From: Clostridia bacterium
GTDB taxonomy: Bacteria > Bacillota_A > Clostridia > Christensenellales > Borkfalkiaceae
Length of the DNA: 9,746 nt
Assembly: GCA_017462425.1 (NCBI GenBank)
Contig: JAFTRD010000102.1
Location: forward strand, 1 to 9,746
Reading direction: 5' to 3'
Shown here: in pieces, positions 6,030 through 9,746 of the stretch
Layout: each line of letters starts with the position of its first letter
Position numbering within the stretch: position 1 is the stretch's first letter
The notes under the pieces: generated by a model
The model's input: the letters and a program-made list of their open reading frames with translations, nothing else
Database searches by the model: none
What the model was told of the DNA's origin: nothing
Position numbers and translations under genes: made by a program

Positions 6030-6746
6030 TTATACCTTTCCAAACCGACGGGTGCGATTTTTATAGTCTTTGATCGCCTCGTCAAAATCCTCGTCCGAAA
6101 AAGCAGGGAACATTTTTTCCGAAAAATACAGCTCGGAATACGCCGCCTGATACAACAGAAAATTGGAGAGCCGTTTCTCGTTGCCCGTGCGAATGATAAG
6201 GTCGGGGTCCTTTTGACCTTTGGTGTACAACAAGGATGAAAAACTTTCCTTGGTAACCCTTTCGCCCTTTTCCACTGCTAGGTTTACCGCACGGATAATT
6301 TCGTCACGCGCGCCGTAATTTAAGGCTACGTTTACGCATTTTTCGGTAAAATGCGCCGAATCCCGTACCGCCTTTGCCGTTAATTTTTGCACGTCCTCGG
6401 GCAACACCGTAACGTCGCCCAACACGCAAAGCCGACTCTTTTTTTCGATTATCTGTTGCACGTATTTGGAAAAATATTCACGAAAAAGCCGGAAGAGCGA
6501 ATCCAGCTCTTCTTTCGGTCGGGATAAATTTTCCGTGGAAAGAGCGTACACCGTAACCGTTTTTACCCCCACCGAAAAGGCGTGGTTTAAAAGCCCCATC
6601 ATGCGCTCCATGCCCTGACGGTGCCCGAAAGAACGGGGCAGGAGCCGACTCTTTGCCCACCTGCCGTTTCCGTCCATGATAATACCCACGTGCGCAGGAA
6701 TATCTGCGCCGTGGCGTTGTGTATCTTGCCCTTTTAACTCAACCAA
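6030..6746 (-). CDS. uppS: Isoprenyl transferase, undecaprenyl diphosphate synthase
   Basis: Cis-prenyltransferase that adds isopentenyl units to farnesyl diphosphate to make the C55 lipid carrier for peptidoglycan and other cell-wall polymers. HVGIIMDGNGRWAK (19-32) carries the catalytic aspartate D25, followed by GH at 41-42. The C-terminal part has DPDLIIRTGNEKRLSNFLLY and AYSELYF, which bind the diphosphate and complete the dimer site. Length 238 is normal. The start is TTG (6744-6746), not ATG: GAGG at 6755-6758 lies 8 nt upstream and overlaps the frr stop codon, and the next in-frame ATG is the catalytic-loop M24. The gap to frr is 10 nt and to cdsA 17 nt, so the genes are probably translated in concert. 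Confidence 0.95.
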   Translation of the reverse strand: MVELKGQDTQRHGADIPAHVGIIMDGNGRWAKSRLLPRSFGHRQGMERMMGLLNHAFSVGVKTVTVYALSTENLSRPKEELDSLFRLFREYFSKYVQQIIEKKSRLCVLGDVTVLPEDVQKLTAKAVRDSAHFTEKCVNVALNYGARDEIIRAVNLAVEKGERVTKESFSSLLYTKGQKDPDLIIRTGNEKRLSNFLLYQAAYSELYFSEKMFPAFSDEDFDEAIKDYKNRTRRFGKV

Positions 6747-6756
6747 TTTCAGCGCC

Positions 6757-7329
6757 TCAGATCGTCATGATGTCCTTGGTTTTAGCGTCGATGAGTTTTT
6801 CCACCGACTCAATCGCCTTCTTGATTTCCTTCTCGATATCGGCTTCGGTTGCGGATGCCTCGTCCTCGGAAAGCTCTTTGGCGGTCTTCATCTTTTTAAT
6901 CTTATCCATGGCGTCACGGCGTACGTTACGCACGGCAACCTTGGCGTCCTCGCCGATTTTCTTCGCCTGTTTTGCAAGGTTCTTTCTGGTTTCCTCGGTG
7001 AGCTCGGGGAAGCTAAGACGGATTACGTTGCCGTCGTTGGTGGGCGTTACGCCGATATTGGACTGTAAGATTGCCTTTTCCACCGCTTTTAAGAGGGATT
7101 TATCCCACAGATTGATAACGAGCGTACGCGCGTCGAGCGTGTTTACGTTGCCCAGCTCTACCATACGGGACATACCGCCGTAGGCTTCTACCTTTAAATT
7201 ATCCAGAATGTGCGGATTGGCACGGCCTGCGCGGATTTGCGAATACTGATCGCCGAGCGCATTGATTGCACCGTCCAGCTTATCGGAAAGTTCTAAAAAC
7301 AGCTCTTCTACCTTTTCATTGTCTACCAT
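6757..7329 (-). CDS. frr: Ribosome recycling factor
   Basis: Releases ribosomes from mRNA after termination, acting with EF-G in the cytoplasm. The 190-residue product has the typical two-domain pattern: an N-terminal helix with SQIRAGRANPHILDNLKV (about 30-47), the small beta domain with LDARTLVINLWDKSLLKAVEKAI and SNIGVTPTNDGNVIRLSFPELTEE, and the long C-terminal helices containing VRNVRRDAMDKIKK. Family members are usually about 185 residues. Start ATG 7329 is preceded by AGGAG (7339-7343) with 9-nt spacing. It follows pyrH by 27 nt, as in many Firmicutes, and ends with TGA inside the uppS ribosome binding region. Confidence 0.97.
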   Translation of the reverse strand: MVDNEKVEELFLELSDKLDGAINALGDQYSQIRAGRANPHILDNLKVEAYGGMSRMVELGNVNTLDARTLVINLWDKSLLKAVEKAILQSNIGVTPTNDGNVIRLSFPELTEETRKNLAKQAKKIGEDAKVAVRNVRRDAMDKIKKMKTAKELSEDEASATEADIEKEIKKAIESVEKLIDAKTKDIMTI

Positions 7330-7356
7330 GATGATATTCTCCTATCTATAATATTT

Positions 7357-8064
7357 TCAGTTGGTAATAATCGTGCCCATTTTTTCGCCGCAAACGGCTC
7401 GAATGAGGGAATCCTTTTCCCCCAGCGCAAAGCACAGTACGGGAATGTCGTTGTCCATGCACATAGTTGCCGCCGTGGCGTCCATCGCCTTCAAGCCCTG
7501 CGATACGATATCCACGAAAGAAAGATGCTCGTAACGCTTTGCGTTGGGATTGGTTTTGGGATCGCTGTCGTAAATGCCGTCTATATTCTTCGCCATCAGC
7601 AGTACGTCGGCATTGATTTCGCAGGCACGCTGCGCCGCCGCCGTGTCCGTGGAGCAGTACGGATTGCCCGTACCGCAAGCCATGATGACGATTCTGCCCT
7701 TTTCAAAATGGCTTAAAGCCTTTCTTAAAACGTAAGGCTCTGCCACCGAAATCATATTGAGCGCCGTTTGGACACGGGTGGGAATCCCCCGCTTTTCAAT
7801 GGCGTCCATCATGGCAAGCGCATTCATAACCGTGGCGAGCATACCCATCTGGTCGGCAGTGGCTCTGTCCATATTCGTACCCTGCCGCCCACGCCAGAAG
7901 TTTCCGCCGCCGATAACCAGCGCTATTTCCACGCCCATTTCGTGAATGGTAACCAGCTGGTCGACTACCTTGGAGATGACCTCGGCGTTCAAACCGAACC
8001 GTTCCTTCCCCGCCAGCGCCTCGCCGGATAATTTCAGTAATATTCTCTTGTACTTTGGTTGCAT
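7357..8064 (-). CDS. pyrH: UMP kinase
   Basis: Phosphorylates UMP to UDP with ATP in pyrimidine synthesis. The 235-residue product has the amino-acid-kinase fold hallmarks: KRILLKLSGEAL near the N-terminus (nucleotide-binding lysines), VIGGGNFWRGR (glycine-rich loop), MDRATADQMGMLATVMNA (UMP binding), GTGNPYCSTDTAAAQRA, and LMAKNIDGIYDSDPK. I chose ATG 8064: AAGGAG (8072-8077) lies 7 nt upstream. An in-frame ATG at 8082 would place that ribosome site inside the gene and add six atypical residues. It is the first gene of the operon with frr, uppS, cdsA, dxr and rseP. The usual partners rpsB and tsf are not upstream; an AT-rich accessory pair is there instead. Confidence 0.96.
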   Translation of the reverse strand: MQPKYKRILLKLSGEALAGKERFGLNAEVISKVVDQLVTIHEMGVEIALVIGGGNFWRGRQGTNMDRATADQMGMLATVMNALAMMDAIEKRGIPTRVQTALNMISVAEPYVLRKALSHFEKGRIVIMACGTGNPYCSTDTAAAQRACEINADVLLMAKNIDGIYDSDPKTNPNAKRYEHLSFVDIVSQGLKAMDATAATMCMDNDIPVLCFALGEKDSLIRAVCGEKMGTIITN

Positions 8065-8093
8065 TCTACCGCTCCTTTGCATGGCTTTTCCTT

Positions 8094-8104
8094 ATTATAT
8101 CATA
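8094..8104 (-). promoter_or_regulatory. Extended -10 promoter for the pyrH-rseP operon
   Basis: On the minus strand TGA-TATAAT (TATAAT at 8094-8099, TG just upstream) forms an extended -10. The -35 region 17 bp upstream (TTTTAA, 8117-8122) is weak, which fits an extended -10 promoter. The start would be near 8087, about 20 nt before the pyrH ATG. Confidence 0.6.
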
Positions 8105-8184
8105 TCTTATGGAAAATTAAAAGTATTTTTGCAAAATTTTACCATACATTTTATTCCCCGTACATAAAAGGCGAAAAAAGGTGA

Positions 8185-8213
8185 TAAAAAGGGGGTAGAT
8201 TTCTCTACCCCCT
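8185..8213 (-). terminator. Terminator of the small membrane protein gene
   Basis: A perfect 10-bp stem, AGGGGGTAGA (8190-8199) with TCTACCCCCT (8204-8213), has a four-base loop. On the minus strand it is followed by a run of T (8185-8189). It begins 8 bp after the end of the gene at 8222 and isolates it from the pyrH operon. Confidence 0.85.
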
Positions 8214-8221
8214 ATCGCTTT

Positions 8222-8491
8222 TTATTCTTCTTTTCTTTGTCTTGCCCGTTCTTCCATTTGTGTTGTCTTTTCTTTGTACTTCCCGCTCAATACATCTGCA
8301 ATAATGGAAAGATAATAGACAATTAAACTCATAAAGGTAAATAAGCACTGATACACCAAAAGAGGAAATATTGTCAAATGAGGACCTTTGGAAAAAATTA
8401 TCCATTCCGCCCAAAAAACAAGAAATAATATAAGAAACGCAATAATATTGGCTATAAATAATATTCCTTTTTTTGATATTTTATTTTTCAT
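8222..8491 (-). CDS. Small two-helix membrane protein, unknown function
   Basis: I do not recognise this 89-residue protein. It has a short basic N-terminus (MKNKISKK), a hydrophobic stretch (about 9-32), a second one (about 41-68), and a charged, lysine/arginine/glutamate-rich tail of about 20 residues. This predicts two membrane helices with both ends in the cytoplasm. I chose ATG 8491, with AAGGGAG at 8504-8510 (12 nt, a little long). A TTG at 8515 in the same frame overlaps that site and is less likely. It has its own promoter and terminator, is clearly AT-rich compared with the flanking housekeeping genes, and is divergent from an XRE regulator. That suggests it is the regulator's target or partner. 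Function is unknown. Confidence 0.75.
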   Translation of the reverse strand: MKNKISKKGILFIANIIAFLILFLVFWAEWIIFSKGPHLTIFPLLVYQCLFTFMSLIVYYLSIIADVLSGKYKEKTTQMEERARQRKEE

Positions 8492-8543
8492 AAAATTTAT
8501 AAGCTCCCTTGTCAAAATATTTTTTTGGTGTCACCTGAATATC

Positions 8544-8571
8544 ATTGTATCATTTTTATAAGAAAAGTCAA
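8544..8571 (-). promoter_or_regulatory. Promoter of the small membrane protein gene
   Basis: On the minus strand TTGACT (8566-8571) and TACAAT (8544-8549) are separated by 16 bp. The start would be near 8537, giving a leader of about 45 nt. Confidence 0.65.
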
Positions 8572-8587
8572 TAGAAAAAAATTAAAG

Positions 8588-8629
8588 TTTTGTCCCAATT
8601 TTTTGTCCCAATCGCCTCTTTTGTCCCAA
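8588..8629 (+). repeat. Three direct copies of TTTTGTCCCAA, candidate operator
   Basis: Identical 11-bp copies lie at 8588-8598, 8601-8611 and 8619-8629 (starts 13 and 18 bp apart). The core TTGTCCCAA has imperfect dyad symmetry (TTG/CAA ends). The cluster sits between the two divergent promoters, 17 bp from the -35 of the membrane-protein gene and 35 bp from the -35 of the XRE gene. That is a natural place for a regulator to act on both. That the XRE protein is the binder is inference. Confidence 0.75.
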
Positions 8630-8663
8630 AATAAGGATCTTGCCATATTTTTTAAGAAAATCA

Positions 8664-8692
8664 TTGCAATACGCTGTTGATTATGTTATAGT
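8664..8692 (+). promoter_or_regulatory. Promoter of the XRE regulator gene
   Basis: TTGCAA (8664-8669) and TATAGT (8687-8692) are 17 bp apart, with TG one base before the -10 (8684-8685), an extended -10. The start would be near 8699, so the leader is very short and begins at the ribosome binding site. Confidence 0.6.
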
Positions 8693-8709
8693 AAAAAAAA
8701 GGAGAGTTT

Positions 8710-9012
8710 ATGAGCAATATGAACGGACGATACATAAAAAATTTGAGAGAATCCCATGGTTATTCTCTACGAAAGTTTGCTGAAATGATTTATGTTTCCA
8801 AGTCTTCCTTACAACGTTGGGAACAAACAGTTTTTCCAGACAATATAGAACTGTTGCAAAAAATTGCCTCAGTTTTGAATATGAGCGTGGACGAACTACA
8901 AGCAAAACAATCTTTGTCTGATAATCAAGATAAGATCACGAAGACAAAAGAAAACTACGATTTGTCGGAAGAAGAGCTTTCCATGCTTGCTATTGGAACA
9001 AGGGGGCTTTAG
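8710..9012 (+). CDS. XRE-family helix-turn-helix regulator, probably C-terminally truncated
   Basis: Predicted DNA-binding repressor or activator of 100 residues. Residues about 7-64 form a Cro/C1-type domain: IKNLRESHGYSLRKFAEMI, then the recognition helix VSKSSLQRWEQ, then LLQKIASVLNMSVDELQ. A charged linker (about 65-84) leads to LSEEELSMLAIGTRGL. The frame stops at TAG (9010-9012), but the next codons in the same frame encode strongly hydrophobic sequence, so an original membrane-anchored form is likely. This is the only TAG stop among the genes here. Start ATG 8710 has AGGAG with about 5-nt spacing. It is AT-rich and divergent from the small membrane protein gene, with three TTTTGTCCCAA repeats between them. 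It probably controls itself and that neighbour. Confidence 0.85.
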   Translation: MSNMNGRYIKNLRESHGYSLRKFAEMIYVSKSSLQRWEQTVFPDNIELLQKIASVLNMSVDELQAKQSLSDNQDKITKTKENYDLSEEELSMLAIGTRGL

Positions 9013-9117
9013 TATTCGGTTGCCTTATTGTTAGGTATAGTAACTCTATCTTTGGTCGTTGTTCTTTTTCTATCCTTTTAATATATTGCGGCACTGATAG
9101 GAGCAATTTATAAATAA
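9013..9117 (+). pseudogene. Decayed two-helix tail of the XRE gene
   Basis: In the frame of the XRE gene, after its TAG, 22 codons read as a membrane helix (beginning YSVALLLGIVTL, ending VVVLFLSF) up to TAA (9079-9081). Then YIAALIGAIYK leads to a final TAA (9115-9117). With both internal stops repaired the regulator would be 135 residues with a two-helix membrane anchor. Two stops argue for decay rather than simple stop-codon readthrough. Confidence 0.55.
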
Positions 9118-9159
9118 CGCAAAAAAAAGGAAGGTTTTAAAACCTTCCTTTGATTTTTT
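9118..9159. terminator. Bidirectional terminator, 26-bp perfect palindrome
   Basis: Positions 9126-9151 are a perfect palindrome with left half AAAGGAAGGTTTT. On the minus strand it is followed by further T (plus-strand A-run 9121-9125), so it ends the rplU-rpmA transcript. On the plus strand TGATTTTTT follows, so it can also end the XRE transcript. Confidence 0.85.
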
Positions 9160-9166
9160 CATTTAC

Positions 9167-9445
9167 TTACTCGGCGATGGGATAAACGGAAACCTGTTTA
9201 TCTTTTTTGCCCGCTCTTTCGAATCTTACGACGCCGTCTACCAAGGCGAACAGCGTATCGTCCTTACCGATTCCTACGTTCTTACCGGGGTGAATTTTAG
9301 TGCCTCTCTGTCTTACGAGAATTCCACCTGCAAGTACTGCCTGACCGTCGGCACGCTTAACGCCAAGGCGCTTTGCCTCGCTGTCACGACCGTTGTGGGA
9401 AGAACCGGTACCTTTCTTATGAGCGAATAAACTGATTAATATCAT
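9167..9445 (-). CDS. rpmA: 50S ribosomal protein L27
   Basis: Component of the large ribosomal subunit whose N-terminus reaches towards the peptidyl transferase centre. Recognised by [23 protein letters not shown] (from residue 8), [29 protein letters not shown] and a lysine-rich C-terminal part. Length 92. The mature family sequence begins at AHKKG, so MILISLF is a seven-residue leader like those of Firmicutes L27, which the cysteine protease Prp removes before the alanine. It is shorter than usual and lacks the common LQ before FF or LF. Start ATG 9445 has AAGGAG (9454-9459) with 8-nt spacing. It follows rplU by 45 nt with no prp gene in the gap. A terminator follows directly, so obg is not in this operon. 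Confidence 0.96.
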   Translation of the reverse strand: MILISLFAHKKGTGSSHNGRDSEAKRLGVKRADGQAVLAGGILVRQRGTKIHPGKNVGIGKDDTLFALVDGVVRFERAGKKDKQVSVYPIAE

Positions 9446-9490
9446 TTTTATTTCTCCTTATTTGTTATTTTGGGGTTGACGGTAAATTGA

Positions 9491-9746
9491 TTACAGGGAA
9501 ATGCTTTCAATTTTTACCGCAGTGAAAGGCTGTCTGTGACCTTGCTTTTTACGCTCGTTCTTCTTTGCCTTGTACTTGAAAACGATGATCTTCTTGAACT
9601 TATCCTGTGCAACGACGGTAGCCTTTACCTTTGCAGAAGCTGCCTCAGCGCCTACTTTAACGCCGTTTTCGTCTGCTACCATGAGTACGTTGAGCTCTAC
9701 CTCAGCGCCTACTTCCGCATTCAGCTTTTCCAATCTGACGGTTTCG
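9491..9746 (-). CDS. rplU: 50S ribosomal protein L21, 5' end beyond the window
   Basis: Large-subunit protein binding 23S rRNA. The visible part (about 84 codons) begins [18 protein letters not shown] and continues with [20 protein letters not shown] and the diagnostic [19 protein letters not shown] near the C-terminus. L21 is usually about 103 residues, so roughly 20 N-terminal residues lie past the right edge. An in-frame TTG at 9733 is an internal leucine codon, not the start, since coding similarity continues to the edge. It is the upstream gene of the rplU-rpmA operon. Confidence 0.95.
   Translation of the reverse strand, partial: ETVRLEKLNAEVGAEVELNVLMVADENGVKVGAEAASAKVKATVVAQDKFKKIIVFKYKAKKNERKKQGHRQPFTAVKIESISL

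Noticed and set aside
8065..8082. Longer pyrH product starting at ATG 8082
   Set aside because: AAGGAG would lie inside the gene, and it is ideally placed for ATG 8064.
8510..8515. Perfect TTGACA on the minus strand as a -35 element
   Set aside because: No -10 occurs at a suitable distance before the gene start. It overlaps the ribosome binding site region, and a complete promoter exists upstream at 8544-8571.
8527..8535. GGTGTCACC as an operator
   Set aside because: It is a single short 4-bp-arm palindrome with no second copy in the window. It could be chance.
8708..8905. Minus-strand 65-codon open frame opposite the XRE gene
   Set aside because: It is a shadow of the HTH-coding frame, with no promoter or ribosome site on that strand.
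9010..9012. Programmed TAG readthrough or amber recoding in the XRE gene
   Set aside because: A second in-frame stop, TAA, interrupts the hydrophobic tail, and no other gene here uses TAG internally. Decay is the simpler reading.

Overview
The window looks like chromosomal DNA of a low-to-mid GC Firmicute, most likely an uncultured member of Clostridia. This is inferred from strong AGGAGG-type ribosome binding sites, consensus sigma-A promoters, a terminator-controlled TPP riboswitch, a B. subtilis-like order pyrH-frr-uppS-cdsA-dxr-rseP, and a ribosomal protein L27 with an N-terminal extension ending in LF/A. No species name can be supported from the sequence alone.

Layout. Positions 1-552 hold no intact gene: a frame-broken coding-like scrap at the left edge, a strong bidirectional terminator (217-241), then eight short perfect hairpins of different sequence between 313 and 533. 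A minus-strand yfbR-type 5'-deoxynucleotidase gene follows (553-1143). It is divergent from a plus-strand thiamine transporter gene (ThiT-type S component, 1421-2551). Between them lie back-to-back promoters and a TPP riboswitch with recognisable antiterminator and terminator. A bidirectional terminator (2571-2594) separates this from the convergent minus-strand operon pyrH-frr-uppS-cdsA-dxr-rseP (8064 down to 2611). That operon covers UMP kinase, ribosome recycling, undecaprenyl-PP synthesis, CDP-diacylglycerol synthesis, the second step of the MEP isoprenoid pathway and a site-2 protease. The genes are tightly packed, except for an 89-nt gap with a hairpin before dxr.

From 8222 to about 9120 there is a visibly AT-rich accessory island: a small two-helix membrane protein gene (minus) and a divergent XRE-family regulator gene (plus), with three copies of TTTTGTCCCAA between their promoters. 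The regulator frame continues past its TAG stop into hydrophobic codons interrupted by a TAA, as if a two-helix membrane anchor has been lost. The window ends with minus-strand rpmA (L27) and the 3' part of rplU (L21), with no prp protease gene between them.

The best candidates for a second look are the XRE/membrane-protein pair with its triple repeat and decayed tail, the cdsA product that has lost the D-R-x-D end of its family signature, the thiamine transporter with an extra five-helix N-terminal half, and the heterogeneous hairpin array. I did not find a clearly new multi-gene system; the XRE/membrane-protein pair is the closest to one.
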